DNA of 64,000 nt from NCBI RefSeq assembly GCF_017876575.1, contig NZ_JAGIOE010000001.1, forward strand, positions 1,178,001 through 1,242,000, read 5' to 3'. Both the position numbers and the translations under genes were made by a program. The stretch comes from Paeniglutamicibacter psychrophenolicus. Lineage in GTDB: Bacteria; Actinomycetota; Actinomycetes; Actinomycetales; Micrococcaceae. This document shows positions 16,927 through 24,972 of the stretch, one piece after another. Position 1 is the first letter of the stretch; every line of letters begins with the position of its first letter. The notes beneath the pieces are model-generated. The model did not search any database. It saw nothing but the letters and a program-made list of their open reading frames with translations, and was not told the origin of the DNA.

Positions 16927-17135
16927 TGGTGCCAACCTATGGAATTGATATGCAGGACCATGGGACTGGGTGGGAACGCGATGCGCAAAGGTTTTCCCTC
17001 ATCGGGTATCAAGCTTGCGGGGCGGCCGATGATGGATGGCGCCACGTGCATAAATCTTTGAAGGCCGTTCTTTCGATCCATGGACTTGGGGTTATTTTCG
17101 TACGTACAATGTGAGTACAAGAAAGGTGGCACGCC

Positions 17136-17414
17136 ATGGAATCAAGGCCCCAGAAGACACAGAGGATCAATTTACGGGCGACTGCCAGCCAAGAAGAAGC
17201 CATTCGACGTGCGGCCGAAGCGACTCATAGGTCGGTCACTGACTTTGTCTTGGAAGCAGCAAGCATTGAAGCGGACCGGGTCATGGCTGACCGCCACCGA
17301 TTTGTCCTCAGCGAAGCGCAATTCTCGGAATTTGAGCGGTTGCTCGATCAGGAGTTGCCCTCGAATTCCAAGTTGGCAAAACTTGCCAAGCGCCCAAGTC
17401 CATTCAAGTCCTAG
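17136..17414 (+). CDS. tacA: TacA-type (DUF1778) antitoxin
   Basis: The 92-residue protein has the DUF1778 ribbon-helix-helix N-terminus (RINLRATASQEEAIRRAAEA, then RSVTDFVLEAASIEADRVM), which binds operator DNA. Its C-terminal tail (RFVLSEAQFSEFERLLDQEL, then lysine-rich KLAKLAKRPS) has the form that wraps TacT toxins. It precedes the GNAT toxin gene by 3 bp, the standard order. AAAGGTGG precedes the ATG. TacA normally represses its own operon together with TacT. Its base composition is less GC-rich than the flanking catabolic genes, which fits acquisition. Confidence 0.92.
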   Translation: MESRPQKTQRINLRATASQEEAIRRAAEATHRSVTDFVLEAASIEADRVMADRHRFVLSEAQFSEFERLLDQELPSNSKLAKLAKRPSPFKS

Positions 17415-17417
17415 ATC

Positions 17418-17930
17418 GTGGAGCAAGCTGAATTTCAGGTTCCCCGACGACTTAAGGAAGACGACGATCGGACCTCATTTTCAAGCGGAGCCCCAGAACT
17501 AGATAGCTGGTTCCAGCGCTTCGCCCTTGAAAACCAACGTGCGAATCGAGCCGTCACTTACGTTGCGACTGATGGGCAATCGGTCATTGGCTATTATTCA
17601 ATTGTTGTCTCGGCGGTGGAAAAATCTGAGGCGCCGGCAAAGTTTGGCAAACCATCGGACCCAAGGCTGATACCTTGCATTTTGCTGGCACGTTTGGCGG
17701 TTTCGCAGCAACACCAAGGTTTGGGGCTCGGGGCAGGATTGTTCAAGGATGCCTTGGAACGCTCGGCGGTCTTGAGTGAAGCGGTGGCAGCGCAAGCGAT
17801 GCTGATTCATGCAAGGGATCAGGTCGCCAAGGCCTTCTACGAAAACTTGGCTGAGTGTTTTGAGCTGCCGGACAATCCCCTGCACCTGATGATTCCCATG
17901 AAATGGATCCGCTCCAGCTTTCTTCCGTAA
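17418..17930 (+). CDS. tacT: TacT-type GNAT toxin (aminoacyl-tRNA acetyltransferase)
   Basis: The 170-residue GNAT protein matches TacT/AtaT-like toxins, which acetylate the amino group of charged tRNAs and stop translation. It has the family N-terminus (FSSGAPELDSWFQRFALENQ), strand VIGYYSIVVSAV, the acetyl-CoA loop LLARLAVSQQHQGLGLGAGL (Q-x-x-G-x-G/A), and the toxin-specific AMLIHARDQVAKAFYENL, whose tyrosine is the likely general acid. The start is GTG 17418, 3 bp after tacA. It appears full length, so the toxin is probably active and held by TacA. Confidence 0.92.
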   Translation: MEQAEFQVPRRLKEDDDRTSFSSGAPELDSWFQRFALENQRANRAVTYVATDGQSVIGYYSIVVSAVEKSEAPAKFGKPSDPRLIPCILLARLAVSQQHQGLGLGAGLFKDALERSAVLSEAVAAQAMLIHARDQVAKAFYENLAECFELPDNPLHLMIPMKWIRSSFLP

Positions 17931-18242
17931 TCCGCTGGAAGTTGGCGGTCTCGAATGAATGCGGAGCCTCCGGACAGGTTGCCAAACCACATGACTGCTC
18001 GATGCGTGGTGCTCAGGGGAGCGCCGGAGGCGTCGACAATTTCCATCATGATTGGCGCCCGGCGAGGGGCTTCAAACACTTCTATGATGGGGGAGCCTTG
18101 GAAGTGAAGGTGCTTCAGGGCAATCGATTTCCAGCTGCCGTCGTCGTGCTCCCTTCCGACGCGCAGGTGTGCCTTCCGTGCACACCATGCGCGAGCGGAG
18201 TCGCCGAGTACGCGATGCGGGGCGAGAGCCGGCGCCCGGTTC
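17931..18242. other. Stretch without a convincing gene; possible gene remnant on the minus strand
   Basis: A minus-strand frame (18295-17837) reads into the tacT 3' end and into the HD gene's 3' end. It has a protein-like central piece (HFQGSPIIEVFEAPRRAPIM) but no plausible start with a ribosome site, and I do not recognise it. It may be the relic of a gene cut by insertion of the toxin-antitoxin block. No hairpin or promoter was evident. Confidence 0.35.
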
Positions 18243-18929
18243 CTAGGATCCTTGGCGGAGTTCCTGGCTTCGGGGCCACAAATTTGCCTGCTCAAGCGCG
18301 ATCAGCCCATGGGCCAGGGTGGTGGCCTCGGGGGTGAAGAGCTTGCCCACCACCCGGGACGCAGACAGGCGCAGGGCCTGCCCACGGTGAAGGCCGAACC
18401 AGTCCATGACAGTGTCCAGCCCGTGCGGGGTCAACCGCCACAGCTTGTCGGCGTCCTTGACGATCTCGTCCTCGGGATTCAGCGCGTGGGAACGCGAATC
18501 ATGTCCGTCAATGATCGCGGCGACATGTTCAATGACCGCCGAATCCACGCTGAGTGATTCGAGGATCTCCGTGGCCAGCCGTGCTCCGTCCTTCTCGTGT
18601 TGCACCACCAAATCCGGACGTCCGCCTCCGGGTGCGATGGCGGCGAGCACGAGTCCCGGTTCCACTTCGGACCATCCCACATCGTGCAGCATGACCGCTG
18701 GCAGCACCACGCCGGCATCCGCCTGCGGCCGTTCATCAAGCAGCGCCGCGGCAAGTGAAAGGGAATAGAGCGTGTGGACGTCGTTGTGGTGCACGGCCAG
18801 CATTGACCGTGCCCGCCCCCAGATTTCACCCAGCAGCGGGTGGGACTCGAACAGATCGGGGATCGGCGGCGGGATGTGCTCTGAGGTGTCGAGCCCAAAG
18901 TGGTTGTTCTGCGGATGCACTTTGATCAT
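18243..18929 (-). CDS. HD-domain hydrolase-like protein
   Basis: The 228-residue protein has an HD metal-dependent phosphohydrolase fold: HHNDVHTLYSLSLAAALL (about 47-64), PAVMLHDVGWSEVEPG with the HD pair at 82-83, HEKDGARLATEIL near 111, and IIDGHDSRSH followed by DEIVKDADKLWRLT with the last metal-ligand aspartate near 161. Such small HD proteins hydrolyse nucleotides or nucleotide signals, but the substrate is not visible. ATG 18929 is preferred because the frame further upstream runs into repeat copy B (19058-19139). No strong ribosome site precedes 18929. It stands alone between the toxin-antitoxin pair and the glycoside operon. Confidence 0.82.
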   Translation of the reverse strand: MIKVHPQNNHFGLDTSEHIPPPIPDLFESHPLLGEIWGRARSMLAVHHNDVHTLYSLSLAAALLDERPQADAGVVLPAVMLHDVGWSEVEPGLVLAAIAPGGGRPDLVVQHEKDGARLATEILESLSVDSAVIEHVAAIIDGHDSRSHALNPEDEIVKDADKLWRLTPHGLDTVMDWFGLHRGQALRLSASRVVGKLFTPEATTLAHGLIALEQANLWPRSQELRQGS

Positions 18930-19057
18930 GGGGTCATGCTTGCACCAACATGCGGGTTTCCCAAGAGTTGTCAGCGGGGAATTGAAATTGGATCGGTTCG
19001 AGAGTGTTGCAACCACTAGAATTCGAGTCCAAAAACAAACCGGCCAGTTAAATGGTT

Positions 19058-19139
19058 GAGCACCGGCCGGAAGATTATGGGGGATTCTTCCGACCGGTGC
19101 TCTCATCACTCGCACCTTCAAGAGGTAGTAACGACTCTA
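19058..19139. repeat. Structured repeat, copy B (hairpin plus conserved tail)
   Basis: The outer stem GAGCACCGG/CCGGTGCTC (19058-19066, 19094-19102) is identical to copy A. The inner stem is CGGAAGA/TCTTCCG (19068-19074, 19086-19092), different in sequence but again 7 bp. The tail CATCACTCGCACCTTCA (19104-19120), GAGGTAGTAA, GACTCTA matches copy A with two substitutions. It lies between the start of the HD gene and the 3' end of the GH42 gene. A palindrome TTCACATGTGTGAA follows at about 19156-19169. Confidence 0.75.
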
Positions 19140-19203
19140 AGCGGCCTGTCTGTGGTTCACATGTGTGAAAGCCGGGCGTTCCATGTGATTGCCTTCGGCC
19201 GTA

Positions 19204-21252
19204 TCAGGCCCGCAGCACCAGCGGGACGGCGGCCGTTCGGGCCGCGGCCAAAACCGCAACGCCATAACGCGGCAACGTCAGGACACCCTCGGACATTGGG
19301 TTGCCCAACAGGTCAACCGAACCCTGCGGGACCGTCACCGCCAGCGGCTCGGTTCCGTGGTTCAGCACGAAGGTGTAGTCGGTGTCCTCGTCGCTGCGGG
19401 TGACCACCTCGAGTACGGTGTCCGGCACGGCTCGCGCGGCAAGCCCCGCGGCGTCCAGGACCTGGCGGAAAATGGCGTCCAAGCCGGCTTCCTCCGGCAC
19501 CACCCCGAGGTACCAGGCGGCACCGGAACCGGAACCGGCTCGCTTGGTCACTGCCGCGCGTCCGGCCAGTTCGCCGCTGGTGTGCGACCCCAGCACCTCG
19601 GTGCCGGAAACGAGTTCCAGCCATTCGCTCCAGATGGAAACGGAGAACGATTCGCCGGCGACCTCGAGCTTTTCGTGGACCCCGTCGGGAATCGGCCAGT
19701 GTTCGTCGACCTCGATGCCCAGCAGCTCGCGCAACGGACCCGGGGCGCCGCCGGTGTGGACCTTCTCCGTCTCATCGACCACGCCGCTGAACGGGCCGAC
19801 GACCAGCTGGCCGCCGCGCTCCACGAATGCGGTCAGTGCCGCGGCCTGCTCATTGGTAGCGATGTACAGGTTCGGGACCACGACCACGTCGTAGCCCTCG
19901 AAGGTATCGGTGGCGCGCACAGTATCCACCGGGTGTCCGAGGCGGAAGAACGCGGCGTTCCAGGCGCGGGCCTGCGCGGCGAAGTTCAGACGCTGCGAGG
20001 GCAGGGATTCGGTGGCGGAGGAACCCCACCAGGAATCCCAGTCAACGACCAGGCCCACCGAGGCACGCACCCGCGTCCCGCGCACCGGCTCGAGTTTGTT
20101 GAGCTCGGCGCCCAGGGCCTTGGTCTCCTTGAAGCTGCGCGATTCCTCGCCGCGGTGCCCGAGCATCGCCGAGTGGAACTTCTCCTGGCCGAACTTGGCC
20201 TGGCGCCACTGGAAGAACATGGCCCCGTCGGAGCCGTGCGCGATGGCCTGCAGCGAGTCGATGCGCATCTGGCCCGGGGCCTTGGGCACGTTCACGTCGC
20301 GCCAGCTCACCGCGCTGGCCGACTGCTCGAGCAGCAGCCACGGCTGCCCGCCCTTCAGCGAGCGCATCAACCCGTAGTTCAGCGCGGCGCCCACGTGGGC
20401 CAGCGGGTCGGCCGGGTCCGGGTAGGCGTCGTCGGTGACCAGGTCCTCGGCGGCGGCGAAGTCCCAGTAGTCCAGGTCGCGCAGCAGCGACATGAAGTTG
20501 GTGGTGACAGCGATGTCCGGGGTGAGTTCACGCAGCACGTCGACCTCCACCTGGAAGAGCTCGAGCAAGGCGTCGGAGGAGAAGCGCTCGAAGTCCAGCA
20601 GCTGGGTCGGGTTGATGGGCCCGGTGGCGGTGCGGGGTGGCTCGATGTGTTCCCACTGGGTGTAGCGCTGGCCCCACACGCCCACGCCCCAGGCTTCGTT
20701 CAGGCCCTCGAGCGTGCCGTAGCGCTTGAGGAGCCACCTGCGGAAATCCACGGCGGTGACCGGGCACCAGCAGCGCGAGACGTGGTCGCCGTATTCGTTG
20801 GACACGTGCCACAGCGCCAGTGCCGGGTGCTCGCCGTAGCGTTCGGCCATGGCCCGGGTCATCCGGGCCACATGTTGGCGCCAGACCGGCGAGCTGGGGC
20901 AATAGGCCTGGCGCGAGCCGAACTCCAGCCGCTGGCCATCGACGTTGTGCGGCAGCATCTCCGGGTGCTGGCGGACTAGCCAGGATGGAGGGGTGGCCGT
21001 GGCGGTGGCCAGGTCGATCTTGATTCCCGCATTCCAGAGCACCTCGATGATCCGGTCCAGCCAACCCCAGTTGAACACGCCGGGGGTCGGTTCGAGCTGC
21101 GGCCAGGAGAAGACCGGGAGACTGACGATGTTCACCCCGGCCTCGACCATGAGCCGGGCGTCCTCGACCCAGGTTTCCTCCGACCACTGGTCGGGGTTGT
21201 AGTCCCCGCCGTAGGCAAGGGCATCAAGCCGGATAGACCGGGGTTCAAGCAT
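19204..21252 (-). CDS. Beta-galactosidase, glycoside hydrolase family 42
   Basis: The 682-residue enzyme is a retaining GH42 beta-galactosidase. N-terminal YGGDYNPDQWSEETWVEDAR is the family hallmark. The acid/base glutamate is Glu153 (WHVSNEYGDH) and the nucleophile Glu309 (PWLLLEQSASAVSW). A trimerisation and C-terminal beta domain follow, ending near the stop. There is no signal peptide, so it acts on imported oligosaccharides in the cytoplasm. ATG 21252 is preferred over 21318 because AAAGGAAC lies upstream and the protein starts as usual. It is the last gene of the importer operon (24.97-26.29 kb upstream on the same strand). GH42 enzymes often prefer plant galactosides over lactose. Confidence 0.93.
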   Translation of the reverse strand: MLEPRSIRLDALAYGGDYNPDQWSEETWVEDARLMVEAGVNIVSLPVFSWPQLEPTPGVFNWGWLDRIIEVLWNAGIKIDLATATATPPSWLVRQHPEMLPHNVDGQRLEFGSRQAYCPSSPVWRQHVARMTRAMAERYGEHPALALWHVSNEYGDHVSRCWCPVTAVDFRRWLLKRYGTLEGLNEAWGVGVWGQRYTQWEHIEPPRTATGPINPTQLLDFERFSSDALLELFQVEVDVLRELTPDIAVTTNFMSLLRDLDYWDFAAAEDLVTDDAYPDPADPLAHVGAALNYGLMRSLKGGQPWLLLEQSASAVSWRDVNVPKAPGQMRIDSLQAIAHGSDGAMFFQWRQAKFGQEKFHSAMLGHRGEESRSFKETKALGAELNKLEPVRGTRVRASVGLVVDWDSWWGSSATESLPSQRLNFAAQARAWNAAFFRLGHPVDTVRATDTFEGYDVVVVPNLYIATNEQAAALTAFVERGGQLVVGPFSGVVDETEKVHTGGAPGPLRELLGIEVDEHWPIPDGVHEKLEVAGESFSVSIWSEWLELVSGTEVLGSHTSGELAGRAAVTKRAGSGSGAAWYLGVVPEEAGLDAIFRQVLDAAGLAARAVPDTVLEVVTRSDEDTDYTFVLNHGTEPLAVTVPQGSVDLLGNPMSEGVLTLPRYGVAVLAAARTAAVPLVLRA

Positions 21253-21373
21253 GTCCGTTCCTTTCTGTGGCGGCACCTGCCGCCGGGTGTTTGTCCGTGG
21301 AAGCCGCTGGCTCCGCACGTGTGCCGGCCAGTGCGGGCCGGCGGTGTCGTGGGTGCGCGTCCTTGGCCGGGGC

Positions 21374-23095
21374 CTACCAGCGCTCGCTGGTGCTCAGCTG
21401 CACCGCAAGGTCGATGAACAGCGCGGCCGACCAGCCGAACGCGGTGGTCGCCGTCTTGGCTTTCCGGCCCGTGACAGGATTGAAGTACTCGTGCGGGCCG
21501 CCGCCGTGGATGACAAGTTTCACCGTCTGCTCGGCCAGCGCGCGGGCTCGCTCCGGCTCGCCCGAGTTTCGCAGCCCCTCGATGACCAGCGAGTTGGTGT
21601 TGATCCACACCGGTCCGCGCCACATGCGCTCGGTGGAGTAGTCGGCGTCGTCGGCCGCGACGGTCGGGATCGACCACGGGGTGCCGAACCTTTCCGGGTT
21701 TTCCAGGTCGCCGAGCATCCGGGCCTTGACCTGCTCGGGCAGCGATCCGGTCAACAGCGGCATGAGGCCGACCACCGCGTGGCTGGACACCGGTTCCCCG
21801 GCGGCACGGGCATGGAAGAATCCTGTCGATTCGTCCCACATGCCCAGCAGCAGCTCCTGGGTGCGGGCGGCGCGGGCGCGGTGCTTCCGGGCCAGTTCCT
21901 GCCAGCCTTCCCGGCCCAGGCGCTCGGCGAATCCGGCCAGTTCAAGGTCCTGCAGCACCAGGTAGGCGCCGAGGTCCGGCGCGGTTGTCGGCAGCGGGCC
22001 GTCGAAGATCGGGCTGTCGTCGAGTCCCGAGGAGTACGGGTGGCCGTATTCGGGCATGCCGTCGCCGTCCAGGTCGGAGGTGGCGAACCACCAGTCCTGT
22101 GAGCGGCGCAGGGTATCGAGCTGGGCATCCACCCAGTCCTCGCCACCGAAGCTCTCCGCGGGCTGGACCTCCAGCACCTTGCGCAGCGCCCAGGCCGCCA
22201 GCGGCGGCTTGGTCAGCGGCACCGGGGCCGAGGGATCGGCGATCGCGGAGCCGGCGCGGCGCAGTGTCTCGCGGTCGGAGGCCGGAAGGTCGTCGCTGGT
22301 GGCCAGGATGCCGAGCTCGTGCACCACGTCCGGCAGCTGGCCGTCCTCGCGCGGGAAGCCGAAGGCCAGGGACAGCTGTTCGCGGGCCAGTTCCGGGTCT
22401 CCGTGGCGCAAGCCGACGGCGATGAAGTAGGCGTCCCACTGCCACAACCCGACGTAGCCGATCTTGGAGGGGACCACCGCGCGGGCGGAGCCCAGCGCCG
22501 GCATCTCGACGATGTTGGCGCCCAGCACCCACCAGCAGAACGCGGCCATGTCCCGCAGGTCTTCGCGGACCGGCGGGCACTTGGCGAACCATTCAAGCCA
22601 GATCGACTCGGTCGCCGCCACGTGCGCGGCGTGCCCGTCGGCTTGCGTTGCCGTGGTGTGGCGATCGGCATCGATCGCAAGGTGCACGGAAACATTAGGG
22701 GCTTCTCCCACCGGGAGCGAGTGTGCCACGCCGTCGGGAGTCTGCCAGTGGATGGTTGCCGAGCCCGAATGCCCGGAACCCGGCCCGATGCCCAGGCCGG
22801 TGGGCCCGGCGAAGCTCAGCGTGATGGCGCCGTTCCCGAACTCGATCACGTGGGGCAGGACCCGGGTGACGGGCAGGACGGCACCGTCGGCACCGAGCAC
22901 CCGGAGGTTCTCCAGGACCACGCATTCGGACAGCCGCTTCTCGTACTCCGAGGTGCACACCCGCAGGCCCTCGCCCTGGGCGAAGATGATCAACCGCGAG
23001 CGCGGCAGCGTGAACGGCGCCTGGACCAGGTCCAGGTGTCCGCCGGCGGCCTCGAGGTTCTCGCGGGCATACGTGGTTTCGGTCGGGATGGGCAT
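21374..23095 (-). CDS. MGH1-type (alpha/alpha)6-barrel glycoside hydrolase
   Basis: The 573-residue protein has a short N-terminal beta region and a C-terminal (alpha/alpha)6 barrel of the MGH1/GH63-like type (trehalase, mannosyl- and glucosylglycerate hydrolase relatives). Barrel motifs include SKIGYVGLWQWDAYFIAVGL, REDGQLPDVVHELG, DLDGDGMPEYGHPYSSGLDD, TERMWRGPVWINTNSLV and GPHEYFNPVTGRKA. WQWDAYF, DSPIFDG and the late PHEYFNP glutamate are where the catalytic acids of this clan sit. No signal peptide is seen, so it is intracellular. GGAGG precedes the ATG and it follows the permease by 3 bp. The bond cleaved (alpha-glucosidic or alpha-mannosidic) is not determined by sequence. Confidence 0.85.
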   Translation of the reverse strand: MPIPTETTYARENLEAAGGHLDLVQAPFTLPRSRLIIFAQGEGLRVCTSEYEKRLSECVVLENLRVLGADGAVLPVTRVLPHVIEFGNGAITLSFAGPTGLGIGPGSGHSGSATIHWQTPDGVAHSLPVGEAPNVSVHLAIDADRHTTATQADGHAAHVAATESIWLEWFAKCPPVREDLRDMAAFCWWVLGANIVEMPALGSARAVVPSKIGYVGLWQWDAYFIAVGLRHGDPELAREQLSLAFGFPREDGQLPDVVHELGILATSDDLPASDRETLRRAGSAIADPSAPVPLTKPPLAAWALRKVLEVQPAESFGGEDWVDAQLDTLRRSQDWWFATSDLDGDGMPEYGHPYSSGLDDSPIFDGPLPTTAPDLGAYLVLQDLELAGFAERLGREGWQELARKHRARAARTQELLLGMWDESTGFFHARAAGEPVSSHAVVGLMPLLTGSLPEQVKARMLGDLENPERFGTPWSIPTVAADDADYSTERMWRGPVWINTNSLVIEGLRNSGEPERARALAEQTVKLVIHGGGPHEYFNPVTGRKAKTATTAFGWSAALFIDLAVQLSTSERW

Positions 23096-23098
23096 TGC

Positions 23099-24001
23099 TT
23101 ATTTTCCTCCCAGGCCGGATGCGGCCATGCTGTTCAGGATGCGGCGCTGGCCGATGACAAAGGCGATGAGGATCGGGATGGTGGCGATCGAGGATGCCGC
23201 CATGACCAGGCCGTAGTTGACCGAACCGAACTGGCTGGTGAAGCTGGCCAGCAACAGCGGCACCGTGTAGAGCTCCGGGGAGTTCAACAGGACCAACGGG
23301 AACAGGAAGGAATTCCACACGCTCAGCGCGGTGATGATCACCAGCACGCCCAGGCCAGGCTTCAGGTTGGGCAGGATGACGCTCCAGAAGATGCGCCAGC
23401 GGCTCGCGCCGTCGATGACCGCTGCCTCCTCGAGCTCCTTGGGCAGCGCCAGCACGAACTGGCGCATCAGGAACACCGCGAAGGGGTTGACCATCATGGC
23501 CGGGACGATCAGCGCCAGGTGGGAGTCGATCCAGCCCATCTTGCTCATGAGCAGGTAGAAGGGCACCAGGGTGACCTGCGCGGGGATCATCTGCGTGGCC
23601 AGGAAGACGATGAAGATGGCCTTGGAGCCGCGGAACTTGATGCGCGCGAACGCGTACCCGGCCATCGAGGCGGTGACCAGCGTGCCGAGGATGGAGAGCA
23701 CCGCGATGTAGAGGCTGTTGAGGTAGGCCTGCGCAAACGGGACGGCCTTCCAGGCGTCGGTGAAGTTGGACCAGGTCCACGGATCGGGCCAGAAGCTCAG
23801 CGGATCCTGCAGCAGTTGCGGCAGCCCCTTGAGCGAGGTCGCGATCATCCACAGGAACGGGAAGACCATGGCGATTCCCGCCACGAGCAGCACGATGTGC
23901 AGCGTGGAGGGGATGCCGATGGCCGCCAGGCGTTCGCGCAGCGGTGGCTTCGCGGTGGTCCCGGCGGGGACCTTGGTTTCTTCAAGGTTCAGGGTGCTCA
24001 T
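23099..24001 (-). CDS. Carbohydrate ABC transporter permease (MalG-like)
   Basis: The 300-residue inner-membrane permease has six hydrophobic segments after a cytoplasmic N-terminus, and the coupling-loop EAA motif EEAAVIDGASRWRIFWSVIL followed by PNLKPG, which contacts the ATPase. It overlaps the MalF-type gene by 4 nt (ATGA). No ATPase is encoded in the operon. Sugar importers of this class in actinobacteria usually borrow a shared MsiK-type ATPase from elsewhere. Confidence 0.93.
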   Translation of the reverse strand: MSTLNLEETKVPAGTTAKPPLRERLAAIGIPSTLHIVLLVAGIAMVFPFLWMIATSLKGLPQLLQDPLSFWPDPWTWSNFTDAWKAVPFAQAYLNSLYIAVLSILGTLVTASMAGYAFARIKFRGSKAIFIVFLATQMIPAQVTLVPFYLLMSKMGWIDSHLALIVPAMMVNPFAVFLMRQFVLALPKELEEAAVIDGASRWRIFWSVILPNLKPGLGVLVIITALSVWNSFLFPLVLLNSPELYTVPLLLASFTSQFGSVNYGLVMAASSIATIPILIAFVIGQRRILNSMAASGLGGK

Positions 24002-24972
24002 GCTGCATCATCCTCGTAGTGGACGAACTTCTTCTGGGCGCCGAACTGGATGGCCGTGATGACCAGGGTCATGACCAGCAGGATGACGGCGGCGGCGCTG
24101 GAGGGACCGAACTGGAAGCGCCCGAAGCCCAAGTCGTAGATGTGGTAGACGATGGTCCGGGTTGCGTTGTCCGGGCCGGCGTTCTGGGTCAGGATGAACA
24201 CGGTGTCGAAGGTCTGCATCGAGGAAATGAACGCCACGATCGTGGAGAAGAAGATGATCGGGGACAGCAGCGGCAGCCGGATCTTGGTGAACAGCGACCA
24301 CCACCCGGCACCGTCGATGCGCGCCGCCTCGATGATCGAGGGGGAGATGTTCTGCAGGCCGGCCAGGAAGATGATGACGTTCAGGCCCAGCGAGGACCAG
24401 ATCGACACGATCGCCACGGCGATCAGCGCGAGCTTCGGGTCGCCCAGCCAATCCGGCGGGGTGATCCCGAAGATCTTGGCGATCGTGGCGCTGAAGATCC
24501 CGTCGGAACGGAACATCTGCTGCCAGATCATGGCCACGGCCACGGTGCTTGTCACCACGGGTGCGAAGAAAAGGATCAGGTACAGGGTCCTGGTCTTGAG
24601 CTTCTCCAGCGCCACCGCGATGACAACCGCCAGGCCCAGCCCGATCGGGACCGTGATCAGTGCCAGCAGCAGGGTGTTGATGATCGACTTGTGCAGCAGC
24701 GGGTCGGCCAGCTGGTCGGTGAAGTTCTTGAACCCCACCCACGTCAGGTCCGTCAGGCCGTCCCATTCCGCAAAGGCCAGGACAAGGCTTGCCGCAAACG
24801 GGATGAGCACGAACAAGACCATGCCAATGACCTGCGGGCCGATGAAGACGTAGCCCCAGGCCCGGTCGCGCTTGCGCCAGCCTGCTTCCTTGCGCATTTC
24901 GGGGAATGGGTCGTGGGCTGAGGAGCGCCTGGTTTTCACTCGCGCGGGTTTCTCCGCGAGTGTGGTGCTCAT
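23998..24972 (-). CDS. Carbohydrate ABC transporter permease (MalF-like)
   Basis: The 324-residue permease partner has a basic N-terminus, a first membrane segment (WGYVFIGPQVIGMVLFVLIP), a large extracytoplasmic loop and the EAA loop EAARIDGAGWWSLFTKIRLP. It is coupled by 4-nt overlaps both to the binding-protein gene upstream and to the MalG-type gene downstream, so the three were translated as one unit with MGH1 and GH42. The substrate is inferred to be an oligosaccharide or glycoside. Confidence 0.93.
   Translation of the reverse strand: MSTTLAEKPARVKTRRSSAHDPFPEMRKEAGWRKRDRAWGYVFIGPQVIGMVLFVLIPFAASLVLAFAEWDGLTDLTWVGFKNFTDQLADPLLHKSIINTLLLALITVPIGLGLAVVIAVALEKLKTRTLYLILFFAPVVTSTVAVAMIWQQMFRSDGIFSATIAKIFGITPPDWLGDPKLALIAVAIVSIWSSLGLNVIIFLAGLQNISPSIIEAARIDGAGWWSLFTKIRLPLLSPIIFFSTIVAFISSMQTFDTVFILTQNAGPDNATRTIVYHIYDLGFGRFQFGPSSAAAVILLVMTLVITAIQFGAQKKFVHYEDDAA

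Noticed and set aside
16839-19139. The two repeats as ends of an insertion sequence
   Set aside because: They are direct rather than inverted, no transposase lies between them, and no target duplication is evident.
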